From positions 1,612,001 through 1,676,000 of the forward strand of contig CAKJVC010000068.1 in the NCBI GenBank assembly GCA_918026815.1: a stretch of 64,000 bases of DNA. The letters are read 5' to 3'. This document shows, in pieces, positions 26,824-37,256 of the stretch. The stretch's first letter is position 1, and each line of letters starts with the position of its first letter. A model generated the notes under the pieces. That model was not told the origin of the DNA. It did no database searches and worked only from the letters and a program-made list of their open reading frames with translations. The position numbers and the translations under genes were made by a program. This DNA is from Chalara sp. BL73. Taxonomy: Eukaryota > Ascomycota > Leotiomycetes > Helotiales.

Positions 26824-28158
26824 CTACTTGCTCCCCACGTCTTTCACAATAATTCCCAAGATCCAGGTGTTGGTTAGGAAAAAGAGCAAGCTTGCGACCC
26901 ATAACCCTGGCACAAATGTGCTTTGGCCCAGGAATTCGAGGTTGAACCCTTGCTGAAGCCAAAGCCCTTGAGTTGCTACCCAGAGCGCTCCAGCTGAGAT
27001 GCCCAAGTAAGGTCGTGCGAGCAACGAGGATGTAGGTAGGTAGAATGGGAGAAATACCATGTACCAGAGGAAGTACTGTATCAAATATTAGCTTTCCGGA
27101 TGAAATCTGGATAAGAGAAGTACCTGGCTGGTGCAGACTTTGTTGAAAGTCACGAAAGCAAAAGTTTGAGCAAGCATGGTTGCTGGAAGATCCTTCTTTG
27201 CAAGAAGGAACGGAAGTGCGATAGCTGAGAGGAAGAGCTGTGGGAGGAATGCTAGAGACTCTAGGTGCAGTAGAGATGACCCTGGAGCGGAAGAGTTGAG
27301 ATAAAGAAGCGTATTGTATGGAGAGAAGTTGTGGCGATGGTCAATCCGTGTCACATGGTGCAGGTATGTCTGTTGGAGAAATGGCCATCCATACCTTATT
27401 TTTCGTTAGTTAGTCTTGCCATCGCCAGTAGATAGGATAACTTACATCGAGTACATGATAGTGTTTAGGCCTATGAATGTCATGAGACTTGTGACAGTAA
27501 TCTTCACGCGAGAAGCGTTGCTGAAACGTTTGATTGTACTGATAGGGCCATCGTTTCCAACTCGCTCTGTTCGACGTGGTTCGAGATGTCCATCATCTAA
27601 CCACCAAAGGATAGATGGAGCATAAATGAAAGGGTAGATCTTGAAATGCACACCCAACCCAAGCAGCAATCCAGCTACGACGACCCTGCGCTGGGTGATA
27701 GCCCACAATAAGGCAATGACCATGACTCCGAGCAGGCCCTCTGAGCTTCCTCTGGTGCTGATAGTTGCAACCATAGGATTCAGCAACCAGATACTTGCAA
27801 ATTTCAAAGCCCTCTCCATGGACATCCTGTTCGAGCTTAGGAGAACTAGAACGATCAACCATCCTGCAAAAATATCCCCAACGGCAAAGAGAACTTTGCC
27901 AAACGAAAACCACCTGCTAGACCAAGTAGTTGGTAAGAGCATCCATGCTAAGAGAGGTGTATAGCGATACGTCTCACGGTCATAAGGAGAATGACCGTGA
28001 GCTGTAAATCGAGCGGCGTCCGTAAAAACAAAATAATCAATATCTGTATATTTCAGCGGCGAATTGGCATCTTGCCAGAGGCCATAGAAGAGCAAGACAA
28101 CTCTAAGGCCGACGGCAGAGGAAAGAACAAGAAAGGGGCTGGAGAAGAATCTTGCCAT
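26824..28158 (-). CDS. GPI14: GPI mannosyltransferase 1 (GPI-MT-I, PIG-M family)
   Basis: Three exons (28158-27446, 27394-27124, 27075-26824; introns 51 and 48 nt) encode 411 aa, the family's usual length. The enzyme adds the first mannose from dolichol-phosphate-mannose to GlcN-(acyl)PI in the ER membrane during GPI-anchor synthesis. Visible features are an N-terminal hydrophobic segment, KYTDIDYFVFTDAARF with the DXD-type motif, SPYDRETYRYTPLLAW, GLGVHFKIYPFIYAPS, YLHHVTRIDHRHNFSPYN in exon 2, and the conserved end of exon 2 (AFVTFNKVCTSQ) running into YFLWYMVFLPFYLP in exon 3. Many membrane segments are present. The first ATG is at 28158; the frame extends further up but without ATG. It is head-to-head with TRAX, 227 bp apart. 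Confidence 0.95.
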
Positions 28159-28385
28159 CGTGAATAGCGACAGGTTTCTGAGTGGGTTATGATGCAAAAA
28201 TATAGACGAAAGTGAGCCTGGTCATATCACATCACGCTGATTAAATTGATTTTAAATATGTTTTAATGTACGAGGGTCAAGTTGAACACTTCTTCCACTT
28301 TCAGTTTGAGACTCAACGCCAAGTCTTCTAACGCCAAGCACTGTCCTTGCCAGAAGCCTTTTTACGCCCACAAAATACCATCACA

Positions 28386-29353
28386 ATGGAAGGACTACAA
28401 CCTATTGACAATCGAAAGTCAGCGGCCACTAAAACCTCAGAGACGATGCCTGGAATCAAGAGGGCCCGTGATGGAGTCGAGAAGAAAGAGTCCGAGATCA
28501 GCGCGTCACCCTTTATGCCCATGTTTGAGACTTTCCGTAGCGAGCTCGATGAGCATCATGATCGAAAAGAGCGTATTATTAAAGCTTCACGTGATATTAC
28601 TGCTGCCAGTAAGAAGATGTGAGTGCTACAACCTTATAATCGACTATCGAGGCTGATTTTTTTAGGATCTTCGCTTTGCAAAGGTATGGTGGCGATCCAG
28701 TTATCGTTTTTTTCATGGCTGACGGACATAGAGTGCGAACGTTAAGAAGTGATATACCACCAAAGATAGCTCAAGAGAATCAAGAGCGAGCCACTGCGAT
28801 GCTAAACCAGTTTACGGCCATTTCTGCAGATCTTAAAGGCATTAACGCATGGAGATATCAGCGTCAGATCTCAGGCGGCATTCAGGAGTACATGGAGGCT
28901 ATCACGTTCGATCATTACCTACGGCACCAAACATTGATGACCATCGAAGAGGCTTCTGCAACTCTTCCTGATATCATCGAACTGACTGGAGACGACTATA
29001 TCCTAGGGATCTTCGATCTTGTGGGGGAGCTAATGAGGTTTGCCATCACTACTATGGCAACTACGGGTGCACTAGCTGGATCATCCGAGACCAGGGAGAG
29101 TAGAGAGGGAGTTATAGATAGAGATATTTTAATGGATATGAGAGAGCTGCGGATGAGCTTTGAGGAATTAGATACGACTTCTTGCGGAGGCACCAGCTTA
29201 GCGAAAGATGTCGAGAAGAAAATGGAGGTAATGAAGACTTGTGTTGAAAAAGTTGAGACGGCTGTTTATGGTATGATTATTCGAGGCCAAGAACGACCGA
29301 AGGGCTGGGTGCCAGACTTGTCGGATGATAGGGCGACAGTTGAGAGCTACTAA
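28386..29353 (+). CDS. Translin-associated protein X (TRAX)
   Basis: Two exons, 28386-28618 and 28666-29353 (47-nt intron), encode 306 aa. TRAX pairs with translin to form the C3PO RNase that works on small-RNA passenger strands and tRNA processing, in nucleus and cytoplasm. Family blocks are FETFRSELDEHHDRKERIIK, then KKMIFALQR across the splice, GGIQEYMEAITFDHYLR containing the acidic pair expected at the active site, GDDYILGIFDLVGELMRFA, and the C-terminal KTCVEKVETAVYGMIIRGQE. An N-terminal basic KRARDG may aid nuclear import. Start chosen at the first ATG (CACAATGG). The 227-bp gap to GPI14 suggests a shared divergent promoter. Confidence 0.93.
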
Positions 29354-29737
29354 AAGGCTAAGTCCAGCAGGCTTGCTATAAATGTACTATCGGGGTTATA
29401 GAGCCATGCTTCCTTGGCTTGTGAACACTATGTTTAAAAAAGTAAGCCATACTTTCCCAGTCAATTGACCTCATCTGTGCAATGTCTCACCCAATATTGA
29501 AATCCTCCACGTGAGCATCAGACTTTGAAATGAAGCAGGACCCCCACACTTCCCCTATTACCAGATCCCCCAAAACGGATGTTGCAGCCGAGATGGGCAA
29601 AATTATATACACCGCCTCGATAAGAGCTTCTTAGAAATTATTCAAGGTCCAGCAGTCAATCCTTCCTCCTGCCCCAAAAAAACCCAAAAAAAAACACAAT
29701 AATTTCGGGAGTGAGGTAGAAGAGAACTGCTACAAAG
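29354..29737. promoter_or_regulatory. Intergenic, promoter region of the SYM1-like gene
   Basis: 384 bp between TRAX and SYM1 on the same strand. An A-rich run (C4A7C3A9) at about 29674-29696 lies about 45-65 bp upstream of the SYM1 start. No gene is seen. Confidence 0.35.
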
Positions 29738-30360
29738 ATGTTGCGATGGTATGTGTATCATTGGCAGACTTCAATTGCAGACTAACACCTTCCAAGGTAC
29801 CAAATGAAGCTGGCCAAGAGCCCTCTCTTGACACAGAGCATCACCACAGCAGTCCTCTTCGCAACCGGCGATACGATGGCCCAGCAGCTCGTCGAGAAGA
29901 AAGGTCTGAAGAATCACGAGTATGCCCGTACTGGTCGCATGGCACTCTATGGTGGAGGTTTGTCAATTGCATCTCATCTTTGTGCAACTCCAAGCTAATC
30001 CTCATAATCACAGCTATCTTCGGCCCAGCAGCAACGACCTGGTTCAAGTTCCTCCAAAACAAAATTGTCCTCCGAAACAAGAATGCCGAGATCGTAGCTA
30101 GAGTGGCAGCCGATCAAACCATCTTCGCCAGCACCAACCTGTTCGTCTTCCTAAGCAGCATGGCCATCATGGAGGGCTCGAGCCCACAGAAGAAGCTGGA
30201 CTCGACATACTGGAATGCTTTGACGAAGAATTGGATGGTTTGGCCTTTCGTTCAGGCTGTCAACTTCAAGTTGGTACCACTACATCACCGGGTTCTTGTT
30301 GTCAACGTTATATCACTGGGATGGAACTGTTATCTCAGTTTCTTAAACAGCCAAGGTTAA
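29738..30360 (+). CDS. SYM1: Mpv17/PMP22-family inner-membrane protein (Sym1-like)
   Basis: Three exons, 29738-29748 (only 11 nt: Met-Leu-Arg plus two bases), 29797-29957 and 30014-30360, encode 172 aa. The start reads MLRW, then [20 protein letters not shown], and [15 protein letters not shown] matches the Mpv17 family. Further blocks are [20 protein letters not shown] across intron 2, [49 protein letters not shown] and the terminal [18 protein letters not shown]. Sym1 sits in the mitochondrial inner membrane; in yeast it is needed for ethanol growth at heat-shock temperature. Length and order are normal; no damage is seen. Confidence 0.95.
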
Positions 30361-31320
30361 ACACTTTCTACGAGGAGAATGGGTGAATATGGGGTTTACT
30401 TCTTGCATGTCATTTGAGTCTGCATCTCCATAGAGAAGGGTATACATACGGGCTTCATAGCATGGCGTTTGGAGCTGGGCACTAGAAAAGCCGTCATGTT
30501 TCAGTAACATGCATTTTGCACTGAACAACGGCCTCAGTACATACATATAGACAATTCATTTACTTTGTGCAATTGCTCTGCTCATGCGCACGTTTCGTCT
30601 TGCGTACATTACTCGTACTTGATTTTGTTGTCAGCTTTTCATAATTGGTCAGCGAAACCTTTGACCAGTGGCGAACATCGTGAGGTCCTGCGAATATGTA
30701 TGCACTGGCTTCACGAATTGACTCTCTACGGTGCCTTCCTCTTCCCATCTATTGCTTCAAACTTTCCACCGGCTGATAATGATTAGATTTTCGTGAATAA
30801 TTTAACTACAACATGTCGGAAGTCTGAACAATGTACCTCTATGACATCTACGGACGATGGTCTTTTGTCCCTATTCTCCAGTCGAGGCTTCAGATACAAG
30901 TACTCTGATATTCTGCAGAGCATAAATCCAGATGTTCCTTCTGCACCCTCCTTCTGGTGTTAGCTAGGTGGGAGAGAACACCTCGAGGATTTGCCCACCT
31001 AATATGCAAGTTTGATGTCACAGAAAAGTTTTAGAAAAATATTCCAATCATGGCTCCTCCTCCAAACGCATCGGATTTCTCGTCTGATGAGAGATTTGTA
31101 TCATTATCACAATACAACATGCGACATTTCCCCTGAGCTTAAGATAAGGTGCAATACAAGTGCGAGATATTTTGAGGATGTTAGTACACGCGGTTAACAA
31201 TTCGAGCGCCAAATTATGTTTCTCTCTCTTGAGCTTGGAAACTCTAATATTTGATAGGCGACCTAGCAGAATTTCCTTGCTATTAAACTACCAGTAAATG
31301 CCACATCCGGATCCCCTTTT
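30361..31320. other. Intergenic, possible 5' remains of the HET gene
   Basis: Nothing coherent is read here. An inverted repeat TAGGTGGG/CCCACCTA (8-bp arms) lies at 30965-31001. The 5' flank of the HET relic must be within this stretch. Confidence 0.35.
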
Positions 31321-32562
31321 ATGATGATCATTCATCGAGTAATGTTTGCTTGTCAGGCCATTGAAGGCAGTCATACAAAGTGCCTCAACGTTCAAATGGC
31401 TACACTTCCTACTAGAGTGGTTGATATCATGGAGAAAGATGAAAGTCCGTCTCTTCACATCAGCCAAGGTAATGAGCAAGGAGCGCATCTAGCTCTCAGC
31501 TACTGCTGGGGTGTCCTCAAGGGATGACCCCAACCATGAATTACTCGCAGTACAGAATTAATGGCTTACCATTCGAGGCATTGCCACAAAAAATCAAAGA
31601 CGCAATTGTGATAACACGCTCTCTCTGGGGTTTTGCTACCTCTGGATTGATAATGGGATTGGAAAAATGTATTGCGAGTGTACACCAGAGAATGCGTTGC
31701 CATTAGAAATTCAATGTTCGGCGTATCAAGAATACTTTCTATCTCCGCGAGTGTTAAGCTTCGCTAAAGGGAAGGTGATCTGGAAGTACCAGACTGGAAG
31801 AGTACGTTGTCCTTCGGAGAATTTAGATGAGGAGCGCTACAGACGTCTTCCGAGTTCCATCTTCGAGAGGGACGTGTCCGCGAATAGTGACATGCGCTCA
31901 ATGATTTTAAAATAACTTTGGTTAGGAATGGGGAATGAATTCTCAGCGAGATCCCTCTCGCTTGAAGAAGATGGACTACTTGCTCTAGCTGGTATAGCTA
32001 GTGAGCTTAAAAATTCCTAGATCCCACGAGCGATGGTTTGTATCTAGCAGGAAATTAATAAGGGGCTTTGATAAGATAGTTTGGCTGGGGATTGAAAGAT
32101 CTTGCTCGAGAATATAGGCCACTGCCAGGCTCGAGCGAGTCTTATATCCCTAGCTCCCTAGCTGGTCATGGGTCTCCGTGAATCAGGTAGTAGAGCTGAA
32201 TTGGAGTGAGGTGTATTACGAGTCTGCCAAAGGAGTAGATTGCACTACGGCTTTAAAGGCAAAGCTCTACTATTTGAGCGGCGTGAAAGGGGGCTGTCTC
32301 ACTACACGCAATCATTGCGTCGTACCCGACGCGAAGGTGGCCTTGCCCTGGGCTTGTGTTGAGGATGGACTAAATCCCAGATATACCTAAAAAGATGGAT
32401 TATCTTTTGCTGCGGCAGGATCGCAAAGGAATGTGAATCCTCCAAGCTGCAGATACTCCAAGAGGAGAATGGCAACGAATTGGAAGTGTTCATGTACCTC
32501 TTCAGGAAGAGAAATATGTATGGTCAGATATTCTTCAGCATCAAATAGTCTCCTTCATCTAA
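31321..32562 (+). pseudogene. HET-domain (heterokaryon incompatibility) protein, decayed
   Basis: The order of HET-family blocks is kept but frames change repeatedly. First comes SHTKCLNVQMATLPTRVVDI and LALSYCWG (frame 1). Then NYSQYRINGLPFEALPQKIK, DAIVITRSL (frame 3), and LGFCYLWID (frame 2), where a second frame change falls at about 31622. Next is EYFLSPRVLSFAKGKVIWKY, a diagnostic later HET block; the stretch between is shorter than usual. EFSARSLSLEEDGLLALAGI follows a stop. RPLPGSSESYIPS shifts into PSWSWVSVNQVVELNWSEVY, the family's WSW signature. The tail EWQRIGSVHVPLQEEKYVW follows an in-frame TGA and ends at 32560-32562. Intact HET proteins trigger cell death after fusion of unlike hyphae. 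At least four breaks show it is dead. Confidence 0.85.
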
Positions 32563-32998
32563 ACAAAAACTATTGCGACCGCAAATATCAGGTGAATTTA
32601 GTATCTATTACTCCAAATGCTGTCTCTCGCGTGATATGTAGCAGCCAGCTAAACCGCCAAGATATATTGCTTATGTAAGGTCTTGGCCCGAAGTTGTTTC
32701 CTTGCCCACTCTCACCACCTCTTTCCTTGTGTTCCGACGATTAAACTTTGAAGAAATAAAACCACAACCAGAACTTTCTTCCTACCACAACCCTTCGAGA
32801 GACTTCTTTCCTGGTGAAAGTAGTCGCCTAATTACAAAGGCTGAATCAAGCAATTCATCACTTCCTGCCTGTCGCCCCAACTCACATCTGCCTTCTTTAT
32901 ATCAGACTCCGTTAACACTCAAGCGTTAATCAAGAGCCAGACAAGCCTCTCCAAACCTTTCATCTTCTTCACCATACTCCTACCTCACAGCTGCAAAT
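32563..32998. promoter_or_regulatory. Promoter region of eIF4E
   Basis: 436 bp between the HET relic and the eIF4E start. Pyrimidine-rich stretches (CTTCTTCACC, TCTCCAAACC) occur just upstream of the ATG, as is common in highly expressed fungal genes. No ORF of interest. Confidence 0.4.
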
Positions 32999-33869
32999 AT
33001 GACGACTATTGCAGCACCTTCTACCCCTCTAAATCCATCATCACAAGTTGACCTTACTACTATTCCCGTTTCACCAGAAGGCAACAACGAAGCCAAAGGC
33101 CCCAGTGGAGATGAGCAGATTACTGTTTTCCACGACAAGGATAATTTCAACGTCAAGCACCCATTGGCGCACAAGTGGACCTTGTGGTTCACCAAGCCAC
33201 CGAGTGGAAAGGTAATTGTTGAATTCCCATGGCTTGCAGTATTCTAATTTTGTCCAGGGAGACAACTGGAACGATTTACTTAAGGAGGTTATTACCTTCA
33301 ACTCCGTAGAGGAGTTTTGGGGTGTCTATGTATGCGAAGCTCAATCCACACCTAGAGAAGCAGTACTAATAGAATGATAGAACAACATTGCGCCAACCTC
33401 CGAATTGGCCCTGAAGTCCGATTACCATCTCTTCAAGGAAGGCGTTCGTCCTGAGTGGGAGGACCAACAAAACAAGCATGGTGGAAAATGGGCTTACCAA
33501 TTTAAAGAGAAGCGCAATGTCCCCATTGATGAGCTGTGGCTTCATGTCATGCTTGCCGCGATCGGAGAGACTCTTGAGGAAGAAGACGATGGAGAAGTCA
33601 TGGGTGTTGTTTGCAACGTTCGAAAGGGATTCTACCGTATCGGTGTCTGGACTCGCACAATTGGCAAGAGCATTCCAGGTGGTGGTGATGGAAACACTGC
33701 TGGTGGCAAGGGCCGCTCCACTGAGAAGGGGAAGGAGGTGCTATTGAGCATTGGTCGCAAGTTCAAGGAAGTCTTGAGGCTGCCAAACACCGAGACCGTT
33801 GAATTTTCAGGTCACACAGATGCTGCAAATGCCGGTAGTACACGTGCTAAGGCGAAGTTCACAGTCTAA
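32999..33869 (+). CDS. Eukaryotic translation initiation factor 4E (cap-binding protein)
   Basis: Three exons, 32999-33211, 33258-33329 and 33381-33869 (introns 46 and 51 nt), encode 257 aa. eIF4E binds the 7-methylguanosine cap of mRNA and eIF4G in the cytoplasm. Visible blocks are HPLAHKWTLWFTKPP, then NWNDLLKEVITFNSVEEFWG in exon 2 with the cap-stacking Trp, NNIAPTSELALKSDYHLFKE, HGGKWAYQFKEK, IDELWLHVMLAAIGE, and FYRIGVWTRTIGK. A Ser/Pro-rich N-terminal tail of about 40 residues is usual. The C-terminal tail after EVLRLPNTETVEFSGHTDA is as in fungi. The start is the first ATG after a pyrimidine-rich leader. No anomaly seen. Confidence 0.96.
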
Positions 33870-34528
33870 GCATCTCATTTGGCTTTCTATTTGGTATGTG
33901 CACCTGCATTTCCTGCTCCCTCTGTATTATCAAATTGCTAACTCTGAATGTTCAGTTGCTCTTGCGTTGATTTCAGATAGCATTGCATTACAGCGGTTAT
34001 CGATGCGGTTTTATGCATAATGGTATCAGAACTAAAGAAGCTATGATCATTTTCGTCTACGTTTCGGTGGTATGGGGGCTGACTTATGGCGTTATACCCG
34101 AGAGCTATGGCTTCTAATACCATGTTTATAGAAATGAACAAGAATAAAAGTGCATAAATAACCTCAAATTTGCATGATGCAATATGAATTGACAAGCCAT
34201 CCCTCCCAAAGAGATATCAGGTCAACACCAAAAGGCGCAGTTGTCCTAGCACCTAGCAGTGCGATGAAGTACGATGCGAAATCTGTGGAATATAAATAGA
34301 AAATTTTCATAATCATCTTTGTTTTGGCGACTCCATTCCTATAATGTATCTTACACCGTGCATCTTTCTAACCGTGAGCAGTGCTATATTCTCCAGAACC
34401 CCACTGATGCACATATTACTGTAGGCTGTTTATGTAAGGCGGTGATCGCAAGCACTTGGTCCCATCCATATCGTAGCACCTCGCCTCATAATTCATTATC
34501 CTCAGGTCTCAGACGACCCCAGAATTCC
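33870..34528. other. Intergenic between convergent eIF4E and BolA genes
   Basis: 659 bp of 3' flanks. No ORF here resembles a protein. Confidence 0.4.
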
Positions 34529-34994
34529 CTACGACTTCTCTATTTTGCCTCCAGGGACCTCCTCACCTTTCTCCTCTTTCTCTCGCAGCGCCTGCCGCTC
34601 TTCCTCCTCCGGCGTCCGTGTCCGTAATTGTAATGCGTGAATGCCTCCCTCCTGCGCCATCTCATCCTTCAAAAGCGCATAGACCATTCTATGTCTCGCG
34701 GGCTGCATCTTCTTCTCAAATGCGGTTGAGGTAATGACTACTCGAAAGTGTGTTTCAGCAGAAGTGGAATTCTCCATGGCTTTATGGTGTGCATGGAGAT
34801 GGGAGTCATTGTATATTTCTAGAGCTGTGGGGGTGAGAGCCGCGGTGATCTGCTATTCATCAGAGAGGTATGAAGTTTCTGAGGCAGGAAGACTATACCT
34901 TTTGGCGCATCACATCCTCCATCGGTGTCTGGGAAGCCATTGTAGAGTACGAAATTGGTCGCCTTACCAGAGCTTGGAAGGATCTGCGAAGCAT
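34529..34994 (-). CDS. BolA-like protein, probably mitochondrial
   Basis: Two exons, 34994-34899 and 34849-34529 (49-nt intron), encode 138 aa. BolA proteins work with monothiol glutaredoxins in iron-sulfur cluster delivery. The start MLRRSFQALVRRPISYST is Arg-rich and lacks acidic residues, as in mitochondrial presequences. The BolA fold follows: ITAALTPTALEIYNDSHLHA across the splice, HFRVVITSTAFEKKM, then RHRMVYALLKDEM with the conserved RH, and GIHALQLRTRTPEE. The tail is charged (EEERQALREKEEKGEE). An ATG further up in frame exists, but the extra sequence is Cys/Pro-rich and unlikely. Head-to-head with an acyl-CoA synthetase that may also be mitochondrial. Confidence 0.93.
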
Positions 34995-35277
34995 TGAAGA
35001 ATTTGTTTCCGCAGCGGACAAGGCTGCAGATGATGCGCAATGATTCACGCAAGAACAATCAATGGACAAATGATATGGCCTCGCACCTTCCATGCAGGCG
35101 GCTTGAACTCCGGTCGGACAAGGGCGGCTCGGTAAACGAAAATCATCGGTCATTCTTCTGCAGCCGAAACTTTCCCGAAGTTCTGGGTGGCTTTCATCAT
35201 GCACATATTAAATTACGGCGTGAACAGTGGGATGAGCCCCTGCAGCTGCGTCGGCGTTGCCCTTTCTCTCCTTCAGC
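34995..35277. promoter_or_regulatory. Shared divergent promoter, BolA and malonyl-CoA-synthetase-like gene
   Basis: 283 bp (382 bp if the later start is used) separate the two start codons. Both products appear to carry mitochondrial signals, so co-regulation is plausible. No defined binding site is claimed. Confidence 0.5.
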
Positions 35278-37256
35278 ATGTTGCGAACAAATAATAATTT
35301 TTTTCGGCTTCCCTCCTCGCTTTTCAGCTTTGTGTTCGCACATCGCTGTGGCCGTCTCCACCCTCAATTGACTAGAATGGCTTCCACGCTCCCTCGACTT
35401 CCTATCTTCGAAGCTTTAGCGAAACATGATCCGCAGTCAACGGTTGTCATACATTCGGTGTCCGGCAGGAAGTTCACATATGGAGAGCTGCTGAAAGATG
35501 TAGCAGATGCGAAGGACAATTTGGTCAAGGAGAAGGGCGAGGGTGTTGCTGGGGATAGGATAGCTTTTCTGGTGGAAAATAGCTATGATTATGTAGGTGC
35601 GGAATGTCTATTTTGGTTGAGGCTCGGGGAACTGAACTGATCAATTTTACAGTAACTTTGCTCTCTATTCTCGGCGCACACTCAATTGCTCTTCCTCTAA
35701 GTCCGGCATTTCCTCCTCACGAATTACAATATATTGTGGATCAGAGCCAGGCTTCCTTACTGCTATCGTCGAAAAAGTTCGAAGAGAAAGCACAGCAGGT
35801 CTATAAAGAGGGACTGAAACATAATCCAAAACATGTAAAGATAGAAAAGAAGCTTGGGGGAGGGAGTCAAGACAAAATTATACTTGAAGACTCTAAAGAA
35901 CCAGAGGGAGGTATGATGTTATATACATCAGGGACGACGAATCGACCGGTATGCACCCCAAAACAGCTACCATATCATATGATCTAATTGAGACATAGAA
36001 AGGGGTTTTACTTCCACTTTCAGTTATGACGGCACAAGCTTCATCACTTCAATTGGCATGGAACTACTCTCCGGAAGATCACCTTCTTCACGTCTTGCCG
36101 TTACACCATATTCATGGCACCATCAACGCTATTCTCGCTCCACTGCTTTCCGGCTCGACGATAGAGTTTATGTTCCCGTTTAATCCAACCGCTGTCTGGA
36201 ATCGATTTGCATCTCCTTTCCTTTCTTCACCTTCTACGCCATCAAGGTCTAAAATTACATTCTTTACTGTGGTTCCTACGGTATATAATCGTCTGTTAAT
36301 ATCGTTTCCGGATCTAAGTCCTAAGCAACAGAGAGCAGCTAAAATTGCCATCTCACCAGAAAATCTACGCCTCAATATATCTGGCTCAGCAGCTTTACCA
36401 ACACCAACGAAGAAGAAATGGGCTGACCTCAGTAATGGTAACATCCTTCTAGAACGTTACGGTATGACTGAGGTAGGTATGGCTCTTTCTTGCGGCCTTG
36501 ATAATTCAGATCGGGTAGATGCTTCCGTCGGCTGGCCGCTCCCAACCGTCGAGGTTCGTCTTGTAGATACGGAGACTCATGAAGTGATCCTTCCTGGGGA
36601 AGAACTCTCGGCGGATGGCAAAGAGCGGCATGGAGAGATACAGCTGCGAGGGCCCACTATTTTCAAGGAATACTGGAAGAATCCAGAAGCAACAGCTAAG
36701 GAGCATATTGAGGGAGAGGATGGCAAGGGTCGCTGGTTCAAAACCGGCGATGTAGCTGTTCGTCGTGATGTTCCATCTGCTGGCCACTCACCACAGCCTT
36801 GGGCGAAAGGGCCGATGTATTTCATCCTTGGACGACTTTCTGCTGATATCATTAAGTCTGGAGGTGAGAAAGTGTCAGCACTTGAAGTCGAGCGAGAGCT
36901 ACTTTCTCTACCCCAGGTTTCAGAATGTGCAGTGGTGGCTGTCCCCAGTGGAAAATGGGGTCACAAAGTGGGTGCGGTCATTATGCTCACGTCGTTGGGC
37001 CAAACTGCGGGCAGAAATGGTGGCAGGTGGGGCCCGCTAGATATGAGACGGGCGTTGAAGGAAAGGCTGGTGGGATACAAAATCCCCCAGCTTATGAAAG
37101 TTGTTGAAGAGATCCCAAGGAATGCGATGGGTAAAAGTGAGTAATTTTTCGCTTGCCGTGTCTTTGGATACAATGCTAATGAGATGGATAGTAAACAAGA
37201 AGGTCCTGGTGCAGACGGTGTTTGCAGAAGATCATAGTGACGTAGAATTACCGTAG
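35278..37256 (+). CDS. AMP-dependent acyl-CoA synthetase, ACSF3/malonyl-CoA synthetase-like
   Basis: Four exons (to 35596, 35653-35948, 35999-37136, 37192-37256) all fit in frame; donor 35597 is GTGCGG. From the ATG at 35377 the protein has 572 aa; from the in-frame ATG at 35278 it has 605 aa and a basic, non-acidic start (MLRTNNNFFRLPSSLFSF) like a mitochondrial signal. I give the longer form but the start is open. ANL-superfamily motifs: P-loop MMLYTSGTTNRPKGV split by intron 2, LHVLPLHHIHGTINAILAP, LLERYGMTEVGMALS, WFKTGDVAV, and FILGRLSADIIKSGGEKVSA. The last exon has the terminal basic NKKVL after PRNAMGK, which holds the catalytic Lys. Relatives activate malonate or other short acids for mitochondrial fatty acid synthesis. 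Substrate is inferred from overall resemblance only. Confidence 0.88.

Noticed and set aside
29746..30360. 204-codon ORF reading through the SYM1 introns
   Set aside because: Only the spliced form from 29738 matches the Mpv17 family N-terminus.
30965..31001. 8-bp inverted repeat as a possible transposon end
   Set aside because: Arms are short, no target duplication or transposase nearby.
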